Origin: Dermanyssus gallinae
Lineage: Eukaryota > Arthropoda > Arachnida > Mesostigmata > Dermanyssidae
Assembly: GCA_003439945.1 (NCBI GenBank)
Contig: QVRM01002068.1
Span: 1 to 64,000 of the forward strand
DNA length: 64,000 nt
Direction: 5' to 3'
The notes under the pieces are model-generated. The model searched no databases. It had not been told where the DNA came from and was given only the letters and a program-made list of their open reading frames with translations. Below, piece after piece: positions 23,291 through 33,435 of the stretch. The translations under genes and the position numbers were made by a program. Within the stretch, counting starts at the first letter, position 1. Each line of letters starts with the position of its first letter.

Positions 23291-24049
23291 CTCTGACAAT
23301 GTGAGCACATTACAGATAATGTTTTGGTGGTCTATCAGCTCTCACATAACAGCCAGTGTCTTTAAAAAATGTGAGAGTTTACTGGAAATGCAGTACGCAC
23401 ACGCAGACACCACTGCAGAAACCCCCGGCTACAAGTGTAAGCCGAAAACGCAGGGCTCCAACCTACTGAAAACAAGTTACTGCAAACGACCGTAGGGAGA
23501 GAGCAGTTTAAAGTACTAGTTGTCCCGGGACGCCGCGCAGAACCGTGTTATATAAAAACGGTTTTTATTCTCCTTCGCGCGCAGGTAAATCTACATAATA
23601 CGAGCAATATTGGCCCAGTCGTCACGTAACTCGTAATAATACGCTGTATCAGCGTTTAAAGTGTGGCGTGGTTTTCCCTATGGCGGACACCGCAGGACTG
23701 ACTGTTAGTCTTCGGTGTCACTTTGGCAGTGCGTATAGAATGGGGATATAGCTTCTCCATTCTGAATAGGTAAGACTAAAAATTCTCGTTTTTGATGAAA
23801 ACCTGAGTCTTGTAGAATGCCGCTTCACCCATTACCGGCATCTAAGTCCTTTCCGGCTATCCAAACGCTCCGTAGAAAATGGAGTCCTAACTAATGGACC
23901 TATACTCAACAGTATTCAGTTTGTACGCTATAGTAAGCTCTCTGAGCATGTCAACTTCTATTTTAGAAGATAATATAGTTTATGTTATATAATTTCAGTG
24001 TCCTATGATAATTTGAGATCATTGGAGGTGCTTCGCTTCAAATGGTAAA
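23291..24049. other. Unassigned sequence
   Basis: No element or gene recognised. A TATATAAAAA string near 23,550 followed by a GC-rich stretch ending CGCAGGTAAAT is promoter- and donor-like in isolation, but nothing else supports a gene. Confidence 0.45.
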
Positions 24050-25919
24050 TATCAGCGTTATATCCCTTAACCGTGAATAATAAGGGGGACTGGAAAAGTG
24101 TGTCCACCAGGGAAGATTAAAATTGAGTCTTATGAGTGTAAATTGGCGAATCTGAAAACAACTGGTTCCGCGCCAAGAACAAAAAGAAAGAGCCTGGTTC
24201 AACGATTGGTGTATAGCAGCGATAGATGCCAACAGACTAACTAGGGAATACGCGAAGATTTTTCCTGTACTAAGGCTGCTTGCAATAATGGTGAAGAACA
24301 TGACACAAAGGGCATACAAAGAAGAGAAACAAAAATATTGGGAAAGCCAGGAGTGAGCGCTGTTGCAAGAAGAAACTTGCTAGTGTGCTGCAGGGAGACG
24401 ACACCGCCCCCCAAAAAAATAACATTATACGGGACAAAGAAACAGAATTAGCACGGGAATAGGTAGTTCAACCAGTCACAATCAAAGATGTCGTCAGGGC
24501 AATTGAAAGGGCACCTAGAGGCAAAGTGGCCGGAAACGATATGATAAGAAATGAACATTTAAAGCAGACGCTGGCACTCGCATCATACTGAATTATTACT
24601 ATTGGACGAATGCCTTAATCCGAGAAAATGCCTAATGCGTGGAAGGAGGATACCCTGATTGTCATACCAGAAAGGAAAAAGGCATAGAAACAAGGCGGGC
24701 ATCTTGGAGGGGAATCACACTTAAAAAGTTGCCTCTATAAAATGTTAGCGCCACGAAGTTGGATTATAGATAAGTTAGCATTTTTCGTGTATTAAATATT
24801 TTGGACGCCATTCTTAGGGAGAGTACAGTATACATCGACAAGGTAACGCAGACGACAGAGTGACCCTAAGGTGACAGGACTTAGCCCATTGCTTTTTTCG
24901 GTACTATTGGGAGGGCTACCTAACCGGGTGAGGCAGAACTGGACTCGAGAGCGGGCAAGTACTTTAATGTTCGCAAAATTCTATTTAGGACTTAAACAGG
25001 AACTGGAACGGCTAGTTCATTCTATGAGCGAGATGGGGCTTAATTAGCAAATTATTATTAACTGGCAAATAACGGTAGCAGTAAAAGTTTGAAGAGGAGG
25101 TCGATTAGCGAAAGGCGACGTTCTTTAAGCCAGAGGTACTGTAGTAAACTTTGTAAATAAATTCACCTATCTGGGGGTCACTGTGACGTCAAATGATAGC
25201 AGTTTCTAAAAGTATATTGAAAGTAGACTAGATAAACCTATTCGAGCGGCAGCAACAATTAAGAATCTGCAAATATTGTCAACACATGCCACGTCTGCGC
25301 TTTTCAAGAATTAAGTTGAGCCAATAGCAACATGTGGTATATTACTTATATGGGAGAAATTAGGAGAGGCGGATCTACAGTTACTAGATAGAGTTCGATT
25401 TTTCTTAATGAAGCGGGTTTTGGGGTTAGCTAATTCTTGTAGGAACAAAAAATTCATATTTTAGAAGGAGGCACTCTAATGACAAAGAAATTACAAGTAC
25501 GATGGGGTCTGCCTAGAACGACGGAGTTTGTGGACCTACGCTATGAAGTAGGGGGAAAATTAAAGTACATAGACATAGGAATATACACGACGATAGCAAT
25601 GAGGAGTACAACCTTGCGAGCAGTCGAATATAAGAGTAGGCATCTTACTACGGCGTTTGCAGCCCACGGGTTCGACCACGTGTTATGCAGCACGCGAGAA
25701 TTCTACGATCCTCAGGAGTGTTGTAGGTGCTTGAGATGCTTAGGCCATTGCGATAGATATCACGCAGCAGCATGCCCAGCAGTTCAGTCAATAGCTAAAC
25801 TCACAATATGAGAGATGATCCGGTGATGTAGAAGAGCCACAAATTGAGACTGATGTACTTGTTTGTAATTTGCCCAACCTGGGTGTAAATAAATAATAAT
25901 AATAATAATAATAATAATA
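24050..25919 (+). pseudogene. Family A retrotransposon, copy 2 (heavily decayed)
   Basis: On the + strand, scattered fragments follow the order of family A. There is a linker-like WFNDWCIAAIDANRLTREYAK (24,200), PRKCLMRGRR in place of the fingers, and traces of thumb near 25,260-25,440. The clearest part is a 110-residue frame at 25,479-25,811. It includes HLTTAFAAHGFDHVLCSTREF and the cluster CRCLRCLGHCDRYHAAAC, the same C-x-C-x2-C-x3-C-x3-H-x3-C pattern as in the other copies. The 3' UTR includes TTTGCCCAACCTGGGTG and then a (TAA)n tail of about 30 bases (25,888-25,919). Many stops and frameshifts show it is old. It is closest to the copy at 42.7-43.2 kb. Confidence 0.82.
25888..25919 (+). 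repeat. (TAA)n tract at the family A 3' end
   Basis: About ten TAA units close the family A copy and directly abut the RLE-family fragment. Confidence 0.95.
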
Positions 25920-26480
25920 AAGCCATGGTAGAGTTTCTAGACACGCTGAAATCAATGCAATTATAAGAAGAGCCTTACGCAGAGCTGGTATACCAAGCAT
26001 GCTTGAGACCAGATTAGGACTTCATGACGACAAAAGACCTGACGGTGTAACAATCCCGCTATGGACTAACGGCAGATGCTTGGTATGGGATGCTACAGTG
26101 TCCTGTACAGTGGCTCCCTAGTATATACGCCACAGTTCACTAGAAGCGGGATGGGTTGCCGAGCGCGCAGATAATGGGAAAAAACGCAAGTACCAAGAAC
26201 TGGAGACAAGTTATATCGTAGTGCCAATATCGATGGAAACAATGGGCCCGGTAAGCAAGGGAACCAAGAGATTCATCAGTGAGCTGGGCCAACGGATTAC
26301 AGATTTCACAGGGAATCGGCGCGAAGGCGAGTTTCTACGGCAACTGGTGTCGCTTGCAGTGTGCCGAGGAAACGCCGGCTGTATTGTCGGTTCCATGGAA
26401 TAATATTTAGGAGTTAGGAGAAGACAAGGAGTACACGTTCACACCTCACAATTGTAACATTCAAATAATAATAATAATAA
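25920..26480 (+). pseudogene. RLE-family retrotransposon, 3' fragment 2
   Basis: A + strand frame runs from RVSRHAEINAIIRRALRRAG through KRPDGVTIPLWTNGRCLVWD, giving P-D-x15-D. It continues with ATVSCTVAP, one stop, GKKRKYQELETSY, ISMETMGPVSKGTKRFISEL and SLAVCRGNAGCIVGSME before a stop at 26,401. The PD-x(about 15)-D arrangement followed by Lys/Tyr matches the restriction-like endonuclease of R2-type elements (PD-x12-14-D). It aligns to the copy at 37.4-38.2 kb. Only one in-frame stop breaks this 160-codon piece. A second (AAT)n tract at 26,464-26,480 marks its 3' end, so the fragment is flanked by TAA repeats on both sides. Confidence 0.83.
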
Positions 26481-26950
26481 TTAAACGTAAATAAAATACA
26501 GCAGCGCCAAGGCTGATAAAGGCGAAGAGATGAGGTAGTTATCAACTACGGTCTCACTACATCTGACTTGAAGACAAGAGTGACATCATTCGATAGTCTG
26601 TCTATGAATGTCCAAGTGGGTCATGTTGTGTGAGAGTAGTCCGTAGTTAACGCGACCGCACACTTTAAACCGAAATACATTTTCTCGTTGTTTTGATGCG
26701 ATGATTGTAGCGATCCCGGCCGCTTGTTAACCGCCATTTGCCCTTATTCTCTATTCTTGCACAAGCAATTCCTAAGTACTCGTTCCGCTGTGCCCGATTC
26801 AAATTACTTCGTCGCGTCCGTCTAAATGTTGTAGGTCTACGAGGGCTCCACACTCTTGTGTTCTCTTTGTATGCGTTCCTTTGTGGCATTCCGCGTTAGC
26901 CATGTGAGTCTCTCCAAGGCTATTAGTAGCCTCAACAGCATACAATCATT
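26481..26950. other. Unassigned sequence
   Basis: No motif in the 74-codon - strand frame at 26,665-26,889. Nothing else is recognised. Confidence 0.5.
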
Positions 26951-26951
26951 G

Positions 26952-27032
26952 AGCAAGGTTGCTTAGCGACAAAGCCGTTGCCTTGTATTCGAAAGGTCGT
27001 GGGTTTTAGATCTGGGCCGGCCACTTTAAACT
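26952..27032 (+). mobile_element. Possible tRNA-derived SINE head, degraded
   Basis: The stretch has the rhythm of a tRNA gene: GTTGCTTAGCGACAAAGC in the A-box region, TTGTATTCGAAAGGTCG in the anticodon-arm region, and GTGGGTTTTAGATCTGGGCC, which resembles a mutated B box (expected GGTTCGAATCC). No convincing body or tail follows. It could equally be a decayed tRNA pseudogene. Confidence 0.4.
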
Positions 27033-27427
27033 TGATTTTAATTTCCTCCTCCTGTAGCGTTACGCAGTCAAAACTCACGAGTTTTGCAAATTTTGCTTGA
27101 ATAGTCTTTCTTCCCTATTCATTAATGCTGGAAAGTAAACCTCCAATGTTTTCATTATGTTTTCATCCTTGTCGCAATTTTTATCTGTGAAAACCATAAG
27201 TGCTTCCCAGTCTTTCAAAATACTGGCCTCTGCCTGGTCGGTTCTGCTGAAATTCCGCTTGGGTCATTTCGTCCGGATCAGAGCCGCGGTTTTCTCCGGT
27301 TTGTCATTTGCAATACTGATGCAATACCACAAATAAATTGTGTCTTCTTGGCTTTCTCAGTTTCTATTGAATTCGTTGTCTGTTGTGCTAGTAGTAGATC
27401 AATTTTACACTCCTTCTACCTGATCTA

Positions 27428-27494
27428 TTATATATATATATATATATGTCAAGTAGATGAAATGGAATATTATATATATATATATATATATATA
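27428..27494. repeat. Paired (AT)n microsatellites
   Basis: Two (AT)n runs, 27,428-27,447 and 27,468-27,494, are separated by about 20 bases. Unassigned DNA lies on each side (27,033-27,427 and 27,495-27,848), including an unconvincing 82-codon - strand frame at 27,603-27,851. Confidence 0.9.
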
Positions 27495-27845
27495 ATGGCA
27501 TGACTGGGAAACAGATGACTATGATTGGTGATGTTACTGAGAAGAGGAAGAGCAGCTTATAGCTGAGATGTGCATGTCATGACTGGCTTCCGTGAGCTGC
27601 TTCTAGTGGTCGCTGACGGAGGGGCGGCAGCTGCACCAGCAGCAGTAGTTAACGAGAGAACAGTCGGCGGAGAGACCGTACAGGAGGAAGAAGCAGAGTG
27701 AACTACGTGCCGCATGTAGGTCGAGCGAGTCCGATGGTGTGACAGAGAGAAGCCATAAGACGGCCGGTAAATCGGCTGTTGGGTTAACCTGTCGAGTTAG
27801 TAGCACAACCTGATGTCTTTCTTCGACCCTAGTAACGCCCTCTTT

Positions 27846-27848
<3 letters not shown>

Positions 27849-27938
<90 letters not shown>
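27849..27938. repeat. (AT)n microsatellite
   Basis: A 90-base AT tract with one phase break near 27,881. Confidence 0.97.
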
Positions 27939-27940
<2 letters not shown>

Positions 27941-28409
27941 GTCTGTTTGTGCAACATGGTAATTCATAAAAAGTACGTCTATTATTAAAATCGTTATTTT
28001 GATTACGGCTACAAACAATAGTATGGTACGATAACTACGTAAGGGCCATAGTTATTACTTGTGTATATCATCTGCCGGCTATGTATTGTAAATTTTGCAG
28101 GGGTCATGCAGCAAACGCTGCAACTTGAGCACAGCCCCTACAGAACTAACGGTAACAACAATGCAGCAGCAATTTTAACAACGACGGCAAAAACACTGCT
28201 GTACACATGCACCGACCGATACGTTGCTTTAGCAGCACCGCCTAACGACAAACATTACAACAGCTGAGAGGTGAACCATAGGAGAGGGGGAGCGACAAGC
28301 GCAGGTTTAACGGCTGAACATGTCTCTTCGTATTCAATCGTTCTGTATCTTGCGTTCTAGAAAATGATCGTCGATTCACAACATACAATTACTTGCTTCC
28401 TAGATATGT
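27939..28409. other. Unassigned sequence
   Basis: A 68-codon + strand frame at 28,061-28,267 shows no motif. No gene recognised. Confidence 0.5.
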
Positions 28410-28687
28410 ACATCCAAACGGTTCTACTACTGTACTCATTTTAATTCAACACAAAGTGCTTTGCATTTTAGGTCTGACGTGATTTCTAGACTATTGTATA
28501 TATATATATATATATATATATAAATATATATATATCCTCACCGTACCGGATCGGATATTTCTATTCGAAATTGTTATGTGAGCTAGCGTAATTATATGTG
28601 AACGACGACGAACATTCAAACGGTTCTATTAAGTCGCTGTACTTATTTTAATTCAACACAAAGTGCTTTGCATTTAAATCTGACGTG

Positions 28688-28742
<55 letters not shown>

Positions 28743-28835
28743 TATATATAAGAGCCGTACTAGATCGACTATTTCTATTCGAAGTTGTTATGTGACCTTG
28801 CACAAAGCCAACGTAATAATATGTGAACGACGAGC
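28410..28835 (+). repeat. Direct tandem duplication of about 202 bp
   Basis: Two head-to-tail units begin at 28,410 and 28,612. Each runs ACATYCAAACGGTTCTA, then TTAATTCAACACAAAGTGC, then CTGACGTGATTTCTA, an (AT)n tract (28,497-28,535 and 28,694-28,750), then TTTCTATTCGAARTTGTTA and ATGTGAACGACGA. The units differ by scattered substitutions and by AT-tract length, so the duplication is not very recent. No coding is visible. Confidence 0.88.
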
Positions 28836-29301
28836 AAGATATAATCGAGTAATCGTCTGCACCAAATCTAATACTGATCCGTATTTGAGCTGACCCCGTT
28901 CAGCAGAGCTAACAACATTATCGCAGCCTCTGCCGCTTGTGTAGCATGTTACGACTAGACTAATCTAAAGAAAAGCCTGCGTAGTTTCTTCTTTGTTCAA
29001 TGGCCTCGGGCCAGAGCATTGCTGTCAGCATCTATGGAGGTCGACCCTATGCTTCTGCTCGCCTACATAAATTAGTAGGCTGTTCGCGTTCGCTGTGCCA
29101 GCAGACGCCCTGTGGCACACACGCACAAAAACTCATAGACTCAGTGATGACCTTTCGCGCAGATCCTATTCGCAAGTCCCATCTAACCACGGAACACCTA
29201 CGAGGTAGCTGAAATAACGTAAAGACCTTTCGCACCTCAGTCGTCGTATGGTGCTAAACTGCTAGGATTGCATGATATGCTTAACCGTTCGGATTTACTA
29301 G

Positions 29302-29304
<3 letters not shown>
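28836..29304. other. Unassigned sequence
   Basis: Overlapping antisense frames of 62-70 codons at 29,000-29,235 lack motifs. Nothing recognised. Confidence 0.5.
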
Positions 29305-29335
<31 letters not shown>

Positions 29336-29393
29336 GATGATTTATTGATCATTTACAATACGCTTGCACACTTGGCAGTGCTCGCCTATCTAA

Positions 29394-29432
<39 letters not shown>
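29305..29432. repeat. Two (AT)n microsatellites
   Basis: AT runs at 29,305-29,332 and 29,396-29,432 are separated by about 60 bases of unique DNA. Confidence 0.95.
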
Positions 29433-29433
<1 letters not shown>

Positions 29434-29606
29434 CTTCGGTTTTAACAGGATCTTCTTATAGTAACAATTATACTATTTTATTTTTATGTTAATAACTATA
29501 AGTAGAATTTGCGTTCGAGTATCTAATACGACGTCTAAAAGCAAATCAGATTAGCACTGATTGGAGACTGACTTTTAAACAAAGATTCGACGTTCGGGGA
29601 ACTAGA

Positions 29607-29760
29607 ATGGCCGCTGACTCTCAGCGGTACGGTTTATCATCTATTCTCAATGAGCATCGCTTAAAGAAAATTTGATTAACAATAGGGATCGAGCCCAGTG
29701 CCACCCTGGTAAATGACAACCATGACTAGCGCACTACCACGCCGGCACTAATGTCCACGC
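29607..29760 (-). mobile_element. tRNA-derived SINE copy
   Basis: Its reverse complement aligns with the copy at 47.7 kb over most of its length: GTGCGCTAGTCATGGTTGTC, a B-box-like GGGCTCGATCCC (29,685-29,696 on the + strand), then AGCGATGCTCATTGAGAATA and CGCTGAGAGTCAGCGGCCAT. The A-box region is damaged. A 15-base piece, GCCGGCACTAAT, is doubled at the 5' end (29,741-29,770). It belongs to the same family as the 47.7-kb SINE. Confidence 0.82.
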
Positions 29761-31066
29761 CGGCACTAATTTTTGGGGTATTGCGTTTGAACAACTTAAT
29801 GCTATTGGCTTTTACCCCAGGGTGATACAATAAGGACCTACAAAGAGTAAATAAGGGGTTGCAGGGCGCCAGTGGACCCCACCAATTGTGTCATAAAATT
29901 GTTTTTAGATTGCCAAAGAAGACCGAGGAGATCAATGCAGTGTATTTAAAATAACGTGACACGATCAAAAACACTGAGTGATGCATCAAACCTTCTACCA
30001 AACCCATCGACCGTGTATCAAATCCGGTATTTGTCGTGACCGTTCTAGTACGCCTACAACAACAGTATTGACAATAATCACAAAAGAGAAGGCGACACCT
30101 CACCTTAAGGTAAAAACTTGGGTTATGTATATATATATATATACATATATATATGGTATTAAAAATAGTCTTTTTTATTGATTATTAATTTAAAACATCA
30201 TTAAAAAACAAGAATGTTTGAGATATTTTTTAATTATTTCTGTCGAAAAAAAAATATTTTTTTATTACATTGACATTACGCTGCATCATCTCGGAAGCCA
30301 AATTGGCAAAATTTAGTTGCTTTTAATGTTCCGTAGGCTGAAGCTCCTGCCTCAGCTGAATCCTATGTGGATACATCACTAGATCCGACCTAAAAATACA
30401 AGGTACGCGAACAACCGAGTTGTTGGGCACGTCGCCTGTTCAGTGAAACTTTGGCACACGTTCAGGAATGGTGTTTTCACAACGCTGGTTATGTCAACGT
30501 ACAATGAAAAAAAAACACGATCAGACCAGCTCGTAGACCCTATTTAATACATGTTTCCAAAGTGATTTGTAGTAGATAGGATAATATTTATAGCAGCACT
30601 TTAGCAATTACATGAACCTAATATGTTAATGCAAGTATGGTTTGTATTTTGAAACAGCATTGTTATGTTTTACGGTGTACGTGTGAGAGTTGATAGTCTG
30701 TATGCGACTCAGGTTGCCGCGCTTCCGAAAGAGAAAATGACAGGACCTGGTCAGAGTCCTACGACACGCTATTTAGTGTAAAATGTATAGCATTTTTATA
30801 TCATGGTAAGTTGTATTGGAATTAATAGTGCACGCCTACATGGTCATGCTCGTCAACCATCCGGATATCCCGCTATTTATATTCATATAATAATATTCAA
30901 GTAATATCTAAGTATAAATACCAGACAGCAACACCATTGTGGCTGTTACATTCACTTGCATAAATGTCTGGCTGTCCGGCCCGAATATTTTTCTCTAATG
31001 AGAAATATTGTGCGAACGAGTACTGTTCAACCGGTCGCCGCCTCAACTCGAAACGGTCAGCAACGG
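29761..31066. other. Unassigned sequence
   Basis: Mostly AT-rich DNA with a short (AT)n run at 30,127-30,154. Two frames of 67-70 codons at 29,891-30,181 are without motifs. No gene recognised in this 1.3-kb stretch. Confidence 0.5.
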
Positions 31067-31113
31067 TTGTTGTTGTTCCTGCTGCTGCTGCTGTTGTTGT
31101 TGCTGTTGTTGTG
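31067..31113 (+). repeat. CTG/TTG triplet repeat
   Basis: Mixed CTG and TTG triplets. They give a leucine run on the + strand and threonine/alanine runs on the - strand (within a 135-codon frame at 30,897-31,304). The frames are explained by the repeat. Confidence 0.9.
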
Positions 31114-31689
31114 GAACCGCTGCATTGCGTATGATGTCCTACCACCTTCTGTCCGGCAACTGCTGCTGATGCTTCTCTACTAAAAGGCAAGTTTCTTCGA
31201 GAGGGGTTGGCAGTGTGAATTATTGATGTGAAACAACACCAGACTCTCCAACAAACTGCCCGAACAAAGCCGTCCGGCGGCCAGCCGCGGACGCCGACCA
31301 GCATTCGTGCGCTCGCTGAACGCCTTTCATGTCGCAGCGACGCGACTGCTGTCGAATCTTAGGTCTTTTTTATCGATGTCGCTCCTCCATATGCACTTTC
31401 TTTCTTTGTGTGTATATATATATATATATATTATTTACATATATATGCGTTGGATGTTCTGCTGTACCCTACGGCAACTAGACAAGATAGCTGCCGATGG
31501 AAATTCCCTTAAATTTTTTTCTGTAAATGATCTATAATAAAAAAATATGTAAATAAAATGACAAAAATTAGACGTTACTGAGCAACTATAAGAAGAAGCT
31601 GCAAACATCAAGAGTAACTTGTACAAAAGCAGATAATAGTTCACGGCTCCTTCTTTTTCTTGGCGACAGTTTTCTCGAACTTCTGTTTT
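31114..31689. other. Unassigned sequence
   Basis: Contains an (AT)n tract at 31,411-31,446. Frames on both strands (76 and 113 codons) have no recognisable domain. Confidence 0.5.
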
Positions 31690-32532
31690 GTTATGCCCCG
31701 CTTGCCTAGATGCTACTACTAAATATAGCGAGGAGCTAAGGAAAATAAAAGAAATGGCAAAAACGGTAAACTGCATGGCAACTGTGACTAGTGCGTCTAC
31801 ACGAAGCAGTTGTACTTCAACCGAAACAAAGCCGACGGCAAACAGTGGAGCGCAAAAACCTTCAGGCAGTATAACTGACGGGAAATGAAAGCACGGCGAA
31901 GAAAATCAAAACCGTGCTAAAGTGGCACGCAAAGTGGAGAAAAGAGCGGGTGGTATTACAACATTGACGAGTAGGCTGTTTCAGGGGAAGCTTCTGACGC
32001 TATATTTAAGCTGTTACTCCACTCCAGGTCATAAACTAAATTTAGCGGGTATTAATATATAGGCAGACAAGCTAAACGATGCGAAGAAGGGTACTATTAT
32101 TTTCGGCACTCCGGTGACTACACAGTGCAGAGAACTGGCACATAACCAGGCCCCAGAATCATGAAGGATGACTGTGGCTTCACCGAATATGAAATCAACT
32201 CTAAAAGATGGCGGTGTGATTTTCATCAAGAGACAAGTGCAAACAAATGAGTGGGAGACGAGCTCTTTACAACCTTCATGGAATCAGAGTTCTGCTGCAG
32301 TTTGCCGGTGTACTACAAAACAAAGAATTTCCGGCGGTCATTGCGGCGAGTCAAGACATATGCCTGCAGAGTGTAAGATTTCACACAGATGCGTAAACTG
32401 TAAGGCAGTGCACTCTTCGACGTTGTCACTCTGTCCACATCGGGCAGTCAAAACTGAGGGGCGGAAGTACAGGCTCCCCCCGGACATGTTGCGGGAGATT
32501 TTGAGACAACAAATGGAGAAATTTTCTTTTTG
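31690..32532 (+). pseudogene. ORF1 (gag-like) remnant of an R1/I/Jockey-type element
   Basis: The + strand carries a broken frame. The 31,688-31,888 segment is Ser/Thr/Lys-rich and begins LCPACLDATTKYSEELRKIK. The 32,168-32,575 segment reads HCGESRHMPAECK, then RCVNCKAVHSSTLSLCPH. These are adjacent CCHC-type zinc knuckles, the nucleic-acid-binding hallmark of ORF1 proteins in R1, I and Jockey elements. Stops separate the parts. The sequence is cut at 32,532 by a family A insertion and resumes at 33,421-33,436, where R1-like ORF2 coding begins on the same strand. ORF1 and ORF2 were therefore probably one element, with the endonuclease region already lost. Confidence 0.72.
32518..32532. repeat. 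Target-site duplication, left copy
   Basis: The 15 bases GAAATTTTCTTTTTG here recur exactly at 33,421-33,435, and the bases just outside differ. They bracket the family A insertion precisely. Confidence 0.88.
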
Positions 32533-33420
32533 CATCTTATTTATTTCACTCATATTGAGTATGCATATAACATAGATAATCATATAGATTATACAATTAT
32601 ATAGTCAGCTGCTCGCGGCATGTTATTCGAGAGAGGCAGTGCAGCGATCTCTTCGCAAGGGCCAGGCAGGCAGACGCATGAAACTTCGTACACGCCTGAG
32701 AGCACAATCGACAGAGGCACTCCGTGTACTCCTCGTGGAAGCTCGTATTCGAACAGACCAGGTGATGATAGCCATGAACTATATATCTGGTATAGACATG
32801 GCGATTGTCACATGCAAGACCAGACCAGAGGTGAGAGGCACTGAAAATATCCAGGTCGCCAACCTCTCGTCGGGCTTGTTCAACTTTATTTTCCCATTCT
32901 GAGATAAAGCTCTCGAATGGTACTGTACGCGGCGTCTTCAATCTCAATCGAATTATCCCAACAACCGGTGCACAGCCAGACATAAGGTACACAAAGCGGC
33001 TCCTTGCCCGCATTGACAGGCAAAGTACACGCTTCATGTACATTGTGAAACACCTTTCAAGCAAACCAAAGTTTGCCCGGGTGAGGTGTTCCCATATTCT
33101 GTCAAGACCATACATCAGCGTTGGAACAATCTTGAGGTAGAAAAGTGCCACTGCCGTCGGGACCGACAGTCGCCGGACGTCGCCTACCTCTCCATAAAGA
33201 GAGATTAGAGCTGTGCGCACTGTTTCGACGATGTGAGCAGTGAAGGTCGTCCCAGTATAATGAAGCCGAAGCCCCAGATACCGGAAAGAGTTGACGAATT
33301 CTAAGGATTGGCCGCCGCAACGTATAACGTCTTTAGCAGCCAATCGACCTCCTCTTCTGAATTTCATAGCCTTGGTCTTCATGGCGTTTATCTCGAGCCC
33401 CCTTGAGACAAGAAACACAG
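32533..33420 (-). pseudogene. Family A retrotransposon, copy 3 (insertion with TSD)
   Basis: This is an 888-bp, 5'-truncated copy on the - strand. Its 273-residue frame (32,597-33,418) is open throughout. It starts just after the RT active site with MFLVSRGLEINAMKTKAMKF, then has SFRYLGLRLHYTGTTFTAHI, PTLMYGLDRIWEHL and HVYTRYIVHGYHHLVCS. It ends with the cluster CLCRLCSQACTKFHASAC. The 3' UTR is short and ends AATAAATAAGATG. The exact 15-bp duplication on both sides and the uninterrupted frame make it one of the younger copies. Integration at an AT-rich site with 14-15-bp duplications is typical of APE-type target-primed reverse transcription. Confidence 0.9.
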
Positions 33421-33435
33421 GAAATTTTCTTTTTG
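33421..33435. repeat. Target-site duplication, right copy
   Basis: Exact match to 32,518-32,532. Confidence 0.88.
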
